Source: Nonomuraea harbinensis (GTDB lineage Bacteria > Actinomycetota > Actinomycetes > Streptosporangiales > Streptosporangiaceae). Taken from it: 64,000 bases of DNA. This document shows, piece after piece, positions 43,370 to 51,673 of the stretch (its first letter is position 1; each line of letters starts with the position of its first letter). Under the pieces are notes generated by a model that was given only the letters and a program-made list of their open reading frames with translations, was not told the DNA's origin and did not search any database. The DNA lies in the NCBI RefSeq assembly GCF_019396385.1, contig NZ_JAHKRN010000007.1, forward strand, positions 124,001 through 188,000, read 5' to 3'. Both the position numbers and the translations under genes were made by a program.

Positions 43370-43939
43370 AGTGCGAACGCTACCCGGATTCCGAAATCCA
43401 TTGGACGCCGCCACCCCGTTTTGCCTGCCTGGAGCCGCCTTTTGTCACCCCGTCCTCCGGCATTCCCGTGCACACCCCAGCCTCTACGGCCTCACCGTCA
43501 ACGCTTACTTACCCGCGGCGCGGCGTCTCCAGCCACCCGGGAGCCGGGGATCGGTCGCGGTCACAGGCGAGGTCAACGATCGGATGTTGACCGATCGGCA
43601 GTCGGCCAAGACATCCAGCGAGAGATCGTTCGCGCCAGCGCCATTCACCCCGGGCCCGGGCGGGCGGCTTCGCACGGCCCACCGGCTGCGCAAACTCACC
43701 CGGACAAGAGGTGGCCCGGAGGGCCACATAGGAAGAGGCCGCCGATATGTGCTCGGGGGTACACACATCGACGACCTCTACCGGAGAATCGGCACCCCTT
43801 ACACCGGCGTTACAGGGTTTCTCCGATAATTTTCCGCTATCGCAAAGTTGGGGCTCCAGCAGTCATCGATGACGGTCGGTTACCTGCCGAATACGGCAAC
43901 ATGGGGCAACGCCTCACACGAACCTCCAGGGATGGACTA
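43370..43939. other. 570-nt intergenic region between dapA and the GntR gene
   Basis: No supported gene; the open frames here lack family similarity and RBS. A short inverted repeat (GATCGG/CCGATC near 43577-43597) and an AT-rich patch around 43820-43850 are the only structure seen. The patch may hold the promoter for the regulator gene. Confidence 0.5.
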
Positions 43940-44656
43940 GTGGCCACCTCAGATCCGGTCTACTTGCGTGTCGTCGAAGACATCCGGCGACAGATCCATG
44001 ACGGCACCCTTCCTCCCGGCGCGCTCATCCCGTCACGGGCCCAGCTGACCCGCAAGTACCAGGTCGGCGAGACCGCCGCCCGCCACGCTCTCCGCGTTCT
44101 GGCCAGCGAGGGGCTCATCATCGGCCGCATCGGTTCCGGCCACTATGTGAGAGAACGATCCGAGCTCACCCCACTGCACCGGTGGCGGTTCCTTGATCGC
44201 CCCACCCCTTTCGCGGCGGACCTGCAGTCACAGGGCTGGCGGGTGACCTGGGACTGGCACAGCGAGCCGGCAGAAGCAGGCCCCGACCTCGCCAGACGGC
44301 TGCGGGTCGACGAATCGACGACCGTGACGCGCACCCACTACGTCTTCCGCGGCGACGGCCGGCCGCTGCAACTGGCGACGGCGTACGAGCCGCTGGAGTT
44401 CGCGCCCCACTCGGAGGAGGAGCGGCGCAGCCTGGTCGCGAGGATGTACGCGCACGGCGTGAAGATCACCGAGGTCGTGGAGAGCATCCACACCCGGGCG
44501 CCTCGTCCCAGCGAGAGCGAGGCCCTCGACCTGCCGGTCGGTGTGCACGTCCTCCACGTCGAACGCACCCACTGGGCCGGCGACCGTCCGGTGGAGACCA
44601 GCGACATCATCCTGCCGGGCGACCGGTTCCGCATGGTCTACAGCATGCCCGTCTGA
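43940..44656 (+). CDS. GntR/HutC-family regulator with UTRA domain
   Basis: 238 aa from GTG 43940 (AGGGA 7 nt upstream; ATG 43901 lacks an RBS). Winged helix 'YLRVVEDIRRQIHDGTLPPG', 'LIPSRAQLTRKYQVGETAAR' and 'GLIIGRIGSGHYV', then a UTRA ligand-binding domain ('DESTTVTRTHYVFRGDGRPL', 'VVESIHTRAPRPSESEALDL', 'TSDIILPGDRFRMVYSMPV'). Ligand unknown. No obvious target operon adjoins it. Confidence 0.88.
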   Translation: MATSDPVYLRVVEDIRRQIHDGTLPPGALIPSRAQLTRKYQVGETAARHALRVLASEGLIIGRIGSGHYVRERSELTPLHRWRFLDRPTPFAADLQSQGWRVTWDWHSEPAEAGPDLARRLRVDESTTVTRTHYVFRGDGRPLQLATAYEPLEFAPHSEEERRSLVARMYAHGVKITEVVESIHTRAPRPSESEALDLPVGVHVLHVERTHWAGDRPVETSDIILPGDRFRMVYSMPV

Positions 44657-44742
44657 CGCCGGACCTGGAGTCGCCACAAGCTCCGGGGTGCCTCCTCAGT
44701 CATCGTCCCTCCGCCCTGGGATCTGGTGACTTCGCCGCACGA

Positions 44743-44894
44743 CCCATGGCCGGCGTCCTCGAAGAGACGCGTGAGAAGGAGCCGGCCCCAGGACCGTCCC
44801 CGACGACGTGACTGACGAACCGTGACCGGCGTCCTCGCGGAGACGCGCGAGAAGGAGCCCGCCCAAGAACCCTCCCCGACGACGTGACCTCGGC
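44743..44894. repeat. 76-bp direct tandem duplication
   Basis: Two copies at a 76-bp offset (44743-44818 and 44819-44894) share CCGGCGTCCTCG, GAGACGCG[TC]GAGAAGGAGCC and TCCCCGACGACGTGAC. The 44657-45060 interval contains no convincing gene; the duplication is its only notable content. Confidence 0.75.
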
Positions 44895-45060
44895 CGTCGT
44901 CGGCAGGACGCCTGACACCGGCCTGCCAAGCGGCAGAACAACCCGTCCATCTCGCCTTCTGCAGGCGCGATGGGGGCCTTTCGGGCATCGGGATGAGCCG
45001 TGCAAGCGCAGGTCAAAGGTTGTCGGTAGGCGTTGATACAACCATTCCCGGAGGTGGGGC

Positions 45061-45717
45061 ATGCGGGTCAAAGATCTGCCGAGGCGCGAACGGCCACGGG
45101 AGCGGCTGATGGAGAGCGGGGCGGCGGCGCTGGCCGATCGGGAGTTGCTGGCGGTGCTGCTCGGGTCCGGGTTCCGGGGGGCGAGCGCGATGGATCTGGC
45201 CGCGCGGGTGATCGCGCACTGCGGAGACCTGGACGCTCTGGTCCGGTCGGAGCCGCATCGGCTGCTCGCCGTGCCGGGGGTGGGGCCGGCCAAGGCGGCG
45301 CGCGTGGCGGCGGCGTTCCATCTGATCCGGCGTGCGGACGCGGAGCCGGAGCGGGCCAGGGTCACCTGCACGGCGGATCTGGCGGCGGTGGCCGCACCCC
45401 TGCTGCGCGGGCACGCGCACGAGCGGCTGGTGGTGGTCGTGTGCGACGTTCGCGGCGCGGTGCTGCGCCGGACGGTGATGACCGAGGGCGGCACGGACCA
45501 TACGACGGTCCCGGTCCGTGAGATCGTCGCAGCCGTGCTCAGGTCCGGCGGTGCGCTGTTCGGGTTGGCGCACAACCACCCGAGCGGGTCGCTGGATCCC
45601 AGCGAAGCCGACGTGGTGGCGACGCGCCGCCTCGCGGAAGCCGCCGAGACGGTAGGTCTGCGGTTCCTCGATCACCTCATCGTCACGGACTCCGCTTGGC
45701 GGCGCGTCCACGTATGA
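45061..45717 (+). CDS. radC: RadC-family JAB/MPN-domain protein
   Basis: 218 aa. An N-terminal helix-hairpin-helix region ('LLAVPGVGPAKAARVAAAF') precedes the RadC JAB domain, with 'HERLVVVVCDVRGAVLRRTV', 'VPVREIVAAVLRSGGALF' and the metal-binding 'AHNHPSGSLDPSEAD'. The historical DNA-repair name is not well supported biochemically; the family is now just called RadC/DUF2466. Free-standing, RBS GGAGG 6 nt before the ATG. Confidence 0.92.
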   Translation: MRVKDLPRRERPRERLMESGAAALADRELLAVLLGSGFRGASAMDLAARVIAHCGDLDALVRSEPHRLLAVPGVGPAKAARVAAAFHLIRRADAEPERARVTCTADLAAVAAPLLRGHAHERLVVVVCDVRGAVLRRTVMTEGGTDHTTVPVREIVAAVLRSGGALFGLAHNHPSGSLDPSEADVVATRRLAEAAETVGLRFLDHLIVTDSAWRRVHV

Positions 45718-46122
45718 GGCGACATTCGGTTGCGTCCCCACACATTTACCACGGGAAATTCCGCGCACAACGGAGACCAGTCGCTCGCGACCCTAAACCG
45801 CATGATCCCTATGAAAGCGCGGAAGCCCAGCCGGGCCAGGGAAAGGCATGGCATCCTCATTCTCGCGGGACGGCCGTTTGGACGTCATCGGCCTTCACCC
45901 GTGCGTGGTTCCGTGTCCCCCGGAGGGCGCGGGGCCATGTTCACCGCTGCCGGGCATTCTCACTGCGGTCGAAGGCAATCCGTATCGTGGACGAGAGTGC
46001 CGGACGGGCATGTCACCCGGCAGCGAGCCAATCTGTCGGCCGATCACCAGGGTGACCGGCCGGCAGGGCTCAACCCGCGCGGTTTCTGTCCGGTGTCGCG
46101 CGGGGCTCCGGTCCCCTCCTCT

Positions 46123-46160
46123 GGTTCTCGGCGCCGGGTGGCAGCCCGGCGCCGAGAACC
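46123..46160. terminator. 16-bp perfect stem-loop
   Basis: Stem 46123-46138 with 46145-46160, loop TGGCAG, no mismatches. No T-tract. The preceding 45718-46122 shows no supported gene, so it may be a terminator for radC read-through or a structured leader of the small ORF that starts just after it. Confidence 0.6.
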
Positions 46161-46186
46161 GCCACATGCAGGAGGCAGCGCGCCCG

Positions 46187-46405
46187 ATGAAGGAGCAGCG
46201 CGCCCGCGCGCTCAACGAGGAGAGCTCGGCGTACACGCCTCGCGCCGACGGGGTTCCCTCACCGCTCAACGAGCAGATCGATCTGTTCTTCGCCGTGGCC
46301 CATGAGTTGGACCCGGCAGGTGCAAGGAGCTGGGATGACACCTGCCGGGAGTTCGAGGTCAGCGGGCTTCGCCGCGCAGCAGCTCTCCCCAGAGGGTGTC
46401 GATGA
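46187..46405 (+). CDS. possible small protein
   Basis: 72 aa from ATG 46187 (GGAGG 11 nt upstream; ATG 46166 in frame is an alternative). 'NEQIDLFFAVAHELDPAGAR' and 'WDDTCREFEVSGLRRAAAL' look protein-like. The 3' end overlaps the convergent gene at 46359 by 47 nt, and no family is recognised. Confidence 0.35.
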   Translation: MKEQRARALNEESSAYTPRADGVPSPLNEQIDLFFAVAHELDPAGARSWDDTCREFEVSGLRRAAALPRGCR

Positions 46406-46664
46406 CCGCCGCGGTGGACCACCGCGACTCCTCCACCACCAGCCGCCCGTTCGGCCTGCTGATCCGCCTGATGAACCGCAGCCCTCCCGCCTGACACAGC
46501 TCGTAGACGATGGGCCGGCAGTCGCACGTGTAGTCGCGCACCTTCACCCGCTCGGTGCGCGGCACCGCGGGAAGCCAGTCGATCGAGCCGTAGCCACCCA
46601 CCACCTGGTAGACGTGCTTGCCCACGCAGTCGACACGCGCCTCGCGAGATTGAGGATCCACCAT
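46359..46664 (-). CDS. conserved small hypothetical protein with Cys motif
   Basis: 101 aa. 'KHVYQVVGGYGSIDWLPAVP', 'RTERVKVRDYTCDCRPIVYE' and 'LCQAGGLRFIRR' form a compact pattern also seen in other actinobacterial hypotheticals as I recall them. The CxC...C set could bind metal. Divergent from the GntR gene at 46775. Function unknown. Confidence 0.6.
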   Translation of the reverse strand: MVDPQSREARVDCVGKHVYQVVGGYGSIDWLPAVPRTERVKVRDYTCDCRPIVYELCQAGGLRFIRRISRPNGRLVVEESRWSTAAVIDTLWGELLRGEAR

Positions 46665-46774
46665 GTCGGCACTATACGTCTAGTTGTCTCCTTCAGGGAG
46701 AGGGACATTTTATTTGGCCTTACTGGGTGGAGCGTTATGTCAGGCCTCGTCCGCCTTCGCCTATCTTTTTGTAC

Positions 46775-47251
46775 GTGCTCGACTACGATGGAGACACCCA
46801 TCTCTACCTGCAGATCGCGGAGATCCTCCGGCAGCGGGTCTCCGGTCTGACCTCCGGCCATCCGGTGCCGAGCGAGGCCGACATCCAGCACGAGTTCGGC
46901 GTCGCCCGTACCACCGCCCGGCGGGCCATCCACATCCTCCGCGAGGAAGGCCTCATCTACACGGTCCAGGGCGAGGGCACATTCGTCGGCGCCCCGGACG
47001 AAGCACCACGCAAGCCGCGCAAGGCACCGCTGTACCGCCAGATCGCCGGCGATCTCGTCGACCAGATCAAAGCCGGCCGGTACGCTCCCCGGCGCCCGAT
47101 CCCAGCTGAGACCACGCTGCTCCAGCAGTACGAGTGCGCCCGCGAGACCGTACGCAGAGCCATGGCGCTCCTGCGTGAGCAAGGATGGATCTACACAGTC
47201 CCGCAACGGGGCAGCTACGTGTCCCCTCGGGATTCCTGGCCCGAACACTGA
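46775..47251 (+). CDS. GntR-type regulator made of two HTH domains
   Basis: 158 aa from GTG 46775, chosen because the protein then starts 'MLDYDGDTHLYLQIAEILRQ', parallel to its neighbour's 'MLDREGPVPLYAQVADIIEA'. Two GntR winged helices follow each other: residues 8-75 ('VPSEADIQHEFGVARTTARR', 'VQGEGTFVGAP') and 85-150 ('APLYRQIAGDLVDQIKAGRY', 'ETVRRAMALLREQGWIYTV'). No effector domain. It probably binds an extended or duplicated operator. A 36-nt gap precedes the paralogue. Confidence 0.82.
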   Translation: MLDYDGDTHLYLQIAEILRQRVSGLTSGHPVPSEADIQHEFGVARTTARRAIHILREEGLIYTVQGEGTFVGAPDEAPRKPRKAPLYRQIAGDLVDQIKAGRYAPRRPIPAETTLLQQYECARETVRRAMALLREQGWIYTVPQRGSYVSPRDSWPEH

Positions 47252-47287
47252 TTCGACTGGTCGTATCGGTCCGCCTAGACTTGACGG

Positions 47288-47809
47288 ATGCTCGATCGTG
47301 AGGGCCCTGTCCCCCTATACGCGCAGGTGGCTGACATCATCGAGGCCCGCATCCGCAGCGGGGAGCTTCGCGACGGCGATCCGGTGCCCAGCGAGGCCGC
47401 CATGGAAACCGGCTTCGCGATTGCCAGGACCACCGCACGCCGAGTGGCCAGAGAACTGCGCGATCGCGGGCTGGCCTACACGGTGCAGGGCGAAGGCACC
47501 TTCGTCGGCCCTCCCGACGTCGCTCGGCAGCGCAGGACCGTTCCCATCTCCCGGCAGATCGCGGCGGACATCGCCGAACGCATCTGTAACGGAGAGCTCC
47601 GGCCGAACCGCTCGATCCCCAGCGAGAAGTGGCTGATGAGGCATTACGGCGTGGCGAAAGTGACGGCCCGAGCGGTTGCCGCTCACCTCCGCGAGCAGGG
47701 GTGGGTCTTCACGGTGCCCTACCGCGGGACCTACGTCTCGCCCGAGGAGCGCTGGCCCACCACGCGGAATGACAGGCAGACCACCGTGGTCGAGTCGTCC
47801 ACCTCGTAG
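47288..47809 (+). CDS. GntR-type regulator made of two HTH domains (paralogue)
   Basis: 173 aa. Tandem GntR helices at about residues 8-75 ('VPSEAAMETGFAIARTTARR', 'VQGEGTFVGPP') and 86-152 ('TVPISRQIAADIAERICNGE', 'SEKWLMRHYGVAKVTARAVA', 'GWVFTVPYRGTYVSP'). Same plan as the gene before it, clearly a gene duplication on top of an internal duplication. The 3' end overlaps the convergent ASCH gene by 79 nt, which may mean the last 25 residues are unimportant. Confidence 0.82.
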   Translation: MLDREGPVPLYAQVADIIEARIRSGELRDGDPVPSEAAMETGFAIARTTARRVARELRDRGLAYTVQGEGTFVGPPDVARQRRTVPISRQIAADIAERICNGELRPNRSIPSEKWLMRHYGVAKVTARAVAAHLREQGWVFTVPYRGTYVSPEERWPTTRNDRQTTVVESSTS

Positions 47810-48147
47810 CCTTCCTCGCGCCAGTAGTCACGATGCGCCTCGCGCCAGTGGCCGATGTCCCGGAAGCCCTCGCCCTCCGCCTGGGCGAACTCCCAGGGCA
47901 CCTCGGCGAACGGCATCAGCCACACCTCGGTCACCTCCAGCGTGGCCACCTGATCCCCGGAGTCGCCGACGAGCGCGAGCCGCTCCCCCACGTGCTCCAG
48001 TTCCTCGCCCTCACGCTCGTAGTCGAGCTCCAGCAGCCCGGCCGTCGCGCGTTTGGCGCCGGCCAGCACCAGGTCGGTCAGCGTGGTGCGCATCTCGCCG
48101 GGCAGGCCGAGCTCGACGACGCGCAGGCCGTTCTTCCGTCCCCACAT
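47731..48147 (-). CDS. ASCH-domain protein
   Basis: 138 aa from ATG 48147 (another ATG at 48162 would add five residues). ASCH features are 'VVELGLPGEMRTTLTDLVLA', 'GAKRATAGLLELDYEREGEE', 'RLALVGDSGDQVATLEVTEV', 'AEVPWEFAQAEGEGFRDIGH' and 'WREAHRDYW'. The PUA-like fold suggests RNA or nucleotide binding; the group with 'F...EG...WR..H..YW' is often annotated as DUF437/ASCH. Short 14-bp repeats ([GA]CCCAGCC[GA]C-type) lie just upstream at 48164-48213. Confidence 0.85.
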   Translation of the reverse strand: MWGRKNGLRVVELGLPGEMRTTLTDLVLAGAKRATAGLLELDYEREGEELEHVGERLALVGDSGDQVATLEVTEVWLMPFAEVPWEFAQAEGEGFRDIGHWREAHRDYWREEGYEVDDSTTVVCLSFRVVGQRSSGET

Positions 48148-48225
48148 GACCCCGCCCCACATGAACCCAGCCGCGTGAACCCAGCCACATCAACCCAGCC
48201 GCATGAACAAGCCACAACGGACCGG

Positions 48226-49248
48226 TCAGAATACCGGGATGATGTCCTGCGGGTCGATGATGTCCACCGCCACACCTTCCAGGTCGAGCTCGGGGATCGC
48301 GGGGAAGGCGATGCCCCAGCGTTCGACGATGGCGCGGATCCTCGCCATGGCCACCCGCCAGTTCTCCGCCTGTTCCTCGTACGTGAGCAGGCCCAGGCCG
48401 GCGTCGCGGGCGTGGTCCATGAGCACGCGGTGGTTGGCCAGGAAGTAGGGCGGCAGCTCCCAGAAGCCCTCCGGCGGCTCCCAGAGGATCATCGACAGGA
48501 ACACGAACCCGGCGCGCAGCTGGCGGGTGATGAGGCCGCGGGTCTGGTCGTCGAGCCCGGGCCACTCGTTCTCCAGGATCGTCATGCAGATCTGGAGGTG
48601 ACGCGACTCGTCGCGCCCGATGCGCTTGAACATCTCGTCGAACACGGGATGCCGCGTGCCCGACGCCATGCCGCGGAACAGCGTGGAGGCGGCCATCTCG
48701 CCCATCATGAAGCTGGTGAAGAGCACCGGGAGCGAGTATCGGCCGACGGCCGAGCTGTAGCCGGTCCAGTAGCGCCCGCCGTTGTGGTAGAGCCAGCCGA
48801 TGTTGTTGTGGGCGGCTCTCTCCAGGTCGTCGGCCGGTTCCCAGTCGAGCGGGCCGCCGGGCCAGAGGCGGGCGATGGTGCGCTGGCAGCACTCCTCGTG
48901 GTTCATCTCGTCACGGGTGATCGAGAAGAAGCACTTCCTGACCGGGTCCTCCTCGTGCTTCTCGAACGCCTGGATGGTGGCCCGGGCGAACACGGCCGGG
49001 CCCGAGGCGTCGAAGTTGGCGAGCACGGCGAACCAGTACATGATGCCGAGCCGCTGCTCACGGGTGAAGTCGGCCGGGTCGAGGTCGTCCCACGGAAGGT
49101 CGGCAGGGTTCCAGACCAGGCGCTTGGACTTCTCGTATATCGCCGCGAGCTTCTCGGTCTCGACCCGCCATTCCATCGGGTAGATGTTGGGTTGCGGGAT
49201 CTCCGGCGCCGGCCAGAAGCCGCCTTCGGGGATCGTGAGGTCCGCCAT
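48226..49248 (-). CDS. ferritin-like diiron protein (R2/AurF-like oxygenase candidate)
   Basis: 340 aa from ATG 49248 (GGAGGAGGT upstream). Helical core with metal-ligand motifs 'FFSITRDEMNHEECC' (E-x-x-H) and 'KRIGRDESRHLQICM' (D-E-x-x-H), plus 'ARATIQAFEKHEED' and 'MMGEMAASTLFRGM' as the other carboxylate donors. This is the four-helix diiron arrangement of ribonucleotide-reductase R2-like and N-oxygenase proteins. No partner reductase is adjacent. Reaction unknown; an oxygenase or desaturase role is inference. Confidence 0.75.
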   Translation of the reverse strand: MADLTIPEGGFWPAPEIPQPNIYPMEWRVETEKLAAIYEKSKRLVWNPADLPWDDLDPADFTREQRLGIMYWFAVLANFDASGPAVFARATIQAFEKHEEDPVRKCFFSITRDEMNHEECCQRTIARLWPGGPLDWEPADDLERAAHNNIGWLYHNGGRYWTGYSSAVGRYSLPVLFTSFMMGEMAASTLFRGMASGTRHPVFDEMFKRIGRDESRHLQICMTILENEWPGLDDQTRGLITRQLRAGFVFLSMILWEPPEGFWELPPYFLANHRVLMDHARDAGLGLLTYEEQAENWRVAMARIRAIVERWGIAFPAIPELDLEGVAVDIIDPQDIIPVF

Positions 49249-49292
49249 GTGTGACACCTCCTCCCCCATCCTGCGGCGCGGTGTCACGGCTT

Positions 49293-50213
49293 TCAAGTAC
49301 GGGCGCGCTGGGTGATGGCCACGCACACGAGCACCGCCAGTGCCGCCGCCACGGTGGCCGCCCCGTACCTCTCGCCCATCAGGAACCACGCCCACACGAG
49401 CGTCAGCAGCGGCTGGGTCAGCTGCGTCTGACCTGCGCGCGCGATGCCGCCCCTGGCCAGGCCCGCGTACCAGGGGAAGAAGCCGAGGAACATGGAGATC
49501 AGCCCCACGTACGCGAAGCCCGCGAGGGCGGCGGGCGTGGGCGCGACCGGCGTGACGGCGGCCAGGACCGCGCTGACGGGAACGGTGATCGGGAGTGACA
49601 GGACCAGCGCGTACGAGATGACCTGCCAGCCGGGCGTGTGCCTGGCGAGCCGCCCGCCTTCGGTGTAGCCGACGGCCGCCGACAGCAGGGCGCCGACCAG
49701 GAGGAGGTCCGCCCAGGCGGCCGTGGTCTCGCCGCGGGTCAGGGTGAAGGCGGTGATGGCGAGCGCCCCCGCCACGCAGGCCGCCCAGAACACCGGCCGG
49801 GGCCGTTCGCCGGCCCGCAGGACGGCGCAGACGGCGGTCGCGGCGGGGAGCAACCCGATGACGACGGCGGCGTGCGCGGTGCTCGCGCCGAGGTCCAGGG
49901 CCAGGCCGCTGAAGACGGGGAAGCCGAAGACCACGCCGAGGGAGATGAGCCCGTACGCGCGCCAGTGCGGGCGCGGCGGCAGCAGGGGCAGCCGGGCGGC
50001 TCTGAGGCACACGAGCGCCACGATCCCGGCGATGGCGGCCCGGCCGATCGCGACGAGCCAGGGGTCGAAGCCCTCCATGGCGTAGACGGTGGCGGGGAAG
50101 GACCCGGAGAAGGCGAGCACGCCGAGGAAGGCGAGCCAGGTGCCCCCGCCCGGGGCCGCGCGGCCCGGGATCGCTATCCCACTCGGGACAGTAGCGCTAT
50201 TCTTACCTCTCAT
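49293..50213 (-). CDS. EamA/DMT-family transporter
   Basis: 306 aa with ten hydrophobic segments in two EamA repeats ('WLAFLGVLAFSGSFPATVYA', 'LGASTAHAAVVIGLLPAATA', 'ISMFLGFFPWYAGLARGGIA', 'QPLLTLVWAWFLMGERYGAA'). The only usable start before TM1 is ATG 50213, which shares the CATG with the ATG of the divergent regulator gene. DMT transporters next to MocR genes usually export amino acids or amines. Substrate unknown. Confidence 0.85.
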   Translation of the reverse strand: MRGKNSATVPSGIAIPGRAAPGGGTWLAFLGVLAFSGSFPATVYAMEGFDPWLVAIGRAAIAGIVALVCLRAARLPLLPPRPHWRAYGLISLGVVFGFPVFSGLALDLGASTAHAAVVIGLLPAATAVCAVLRAGERPRPVFWAACVAGALAITAFTLTRGETTAAWADLLLVGALLSAAVGYTEGGRLARHTPGWQVISYALVLSLPITVPVSAVLAAVTPVAPTPAALAGFAYVGLISMFLGFFPWYAGLARGGIARAGQTQLTQPLLTLVWAWFLMGERYGAATVAAALAVLVCVAITQRART

Positions 50214-51606
50214 GGAGAACGATAGCAGTATCGCGCAGATCGCCGCGATGCTGCGGGACGAGATCACCCGGCTCCGGCCGGGCGATCGGCTGCCGTCCAG
50301 CCGGGAGATCATGCGGCGGCACGCGGTGAGCCCCGTGACGGTGTCGCGGGCGCTGGGGCAGCTCGCCGCCGAGGGAAAGGTGATCACGAAACCGGGCAGC
50401 GGGGCGTTCGTGGCACCGCGGCGGGAGCCGGTACGGGACGCCGCCGACCTCTCGTGGCAGACGGTGGCGCTCGGCGACCGGGTGGTGGACGACGACCCCA
50501 TGACGGCGCTGCTCGCCCGCGCCCCCGAGGGGGTGGTGCCGCTGACCGGCGGCTATCTGCCCCCGGGGCTGCGGCCCGACAAGCAGCTCGCGGCGGCGGC
50601 CACCCGGGCGATGCGCAGGCCGGGCGTCTGGGGGATGCCGCCGCTGAACGGGGTCGACGAGCTGCGCCGGTGGTTCGCGTCCCAGGCGGGCGGTGACGTG
50701 ACGGCCGCGGACGCTCTGATCGTCAGCGGCGGGCAGGCGGCGCTCAGCCACGCCTTCCGCGCCCTGGCCGCGCCGGGGACCCAGGTGCTGGTGGAGACCC
50801 CGACCTACCCGGGTGCGCTGGCCGCGGCCAAGGCGGCCGGGCTGCGCGCCACGGCGGTGCCGGTGGACCGTGACGGCGTGCGGCCCGACCTGCTGGCGGA
50901 GGCGTTCGCGGTGACGGGGGCGCGGGTGTTCCTGTGCCAGCCGACGCTGCAGAACCCCACCGGCGCCACCCTCACCCTCGAACGCCGCCGCCAGGTGCTG
51001 GAGGTGGCCAGGGCGGCCGGCGCGTTCGTCATCGAGGACGACTACGCCCGGTGGCTGACCCGGCAGGCGCCGCCGTCCCTGGTCTCCATGGACACGCACG
51101 GGACCGTGGTGCACATCCACTCGCTCACCAAGATCCTCTCGCCGAGCATGCGGCTGGCGGCGATGGTCGCGCGCGGCCCGGCGGCCCACCGGCTGCGGGC
51201 CGGCCAGCTCGTGGAGTCGTTCTTCCCCGCGCGGCCGTTGCAGGAGGCGGCGCTGGAGTTCGTCGGGTCACCGGCCTGGCGGCGGCACCTGGCCTCGGTG
51301 CACGCCGAGATCGCCACCCGCCGCGACGCGCTCGCCGCGGCACTGGCCGCCTGGATGCCGTGGGCGGAGCCGTACGTGCTGCCGATCGGGGGGATGCACC
51401 TGTGGCTGCGGCTGCCCGCGCAGACCGACGAGCGGGCGCTGGTGGAGGCGGCCAAGCGGGACGGGGTGCTGGTGAGCGCGGGCCGGATGTACTTCCCCGC
51501 GGAGCCGCCGGGCCCGCACCTCCGGGTGACGCACATCGCGGCGGCCAACGTGGCGGAGCTGGCCGAGGGCGTCCGGCGGCTCGCCGGCGCGCTGCCGCCC
51601 GCCTGA
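50212..51606 (+). CDS. MocR/GntR-type regulator with PLP aminotransferase domain
   Basis: 464 aa from ATG 50212. N-terminal GntR winged helix ('IAAMLRDEITRLRPGDRLPS', 'SPVTVSRALGQLAAEGKVIT'), then a fold-type I aminotransferase domain ('TPTYPGALAAAKAAGLRATA', 'QPTLQNPTGATLTLERRRQV', 'FVIEDDYARWL'). PLP lysine in 'HSLTKILSPSMRLA'. MocR proteins use PLP adducts to sense vitamin B6 or amino compounds. No RBS precedes the ATG and TATTCT lies 17 nt upstream, so a leaderless mRNA is likely. Confidence 0.9.
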   Translation: MENDSSIAQIAAMLRDEITRLRPGDRLPSSREIMRRHAVSPVTVSRALGQLAAEGKVITKPGSGAFVAPRREPVRDAADLSWQTVALGDRVVDDDPMTALLARAPEGVVPLTGGYLPPGLRPDKQLAAAATRAMRRPGVWGMPPLNGVDELRRWFASQAGGDVTAADALIVSGGQAALSHAFRALAAPGTQVLVETPTYPGALAAAKAAGLRATAVPVDRDGVRPDLLAEAFAVTGARVFLCQPTLQNPTGATLTLERRRQVLEVARAAGAFVIEDDYARWLTRQAPPSLVSMDTHGTVVHIHSLTKILSPSMRLAAMVARGPAAHRLRAGQLVESFFPARPLQEAALEFVGSPAWRRHLASVHAEIATRRDALAAALAAWMPWAEPYVLPIGGMHLWLRLPAQTDERALVEAAKRDGVLVSAGRMYFPAEPPGPHLRVTHIAAANVAELAEGVRRLAGALPPA

Positions 51607-51673
51607 CGTCCGGGCGGAATCGGTGGGATGCCGTCGAGGACATAGAAGATCACGAAGCGAGTAGAGTGTTCCC

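Noticed and set aside
40541..43939. Very long plus-strand frame (1371 codons) running into the GntR gene
   Set aside because: It is the antisense shadow of rnj and dapA; only the last 238 codons are a gene.
44638..45016. Minus-strand frames over the 76-bp duplication
   Set aside because: Translations are Arg-rich repeats created by the duplication; no start signals.
45730..46305. Plus-strand 191-codon frame after radC
   Set aside because: Arg/Ser/Gly-rich translation crossing the 46123 hairpin; no RBS or motifs.
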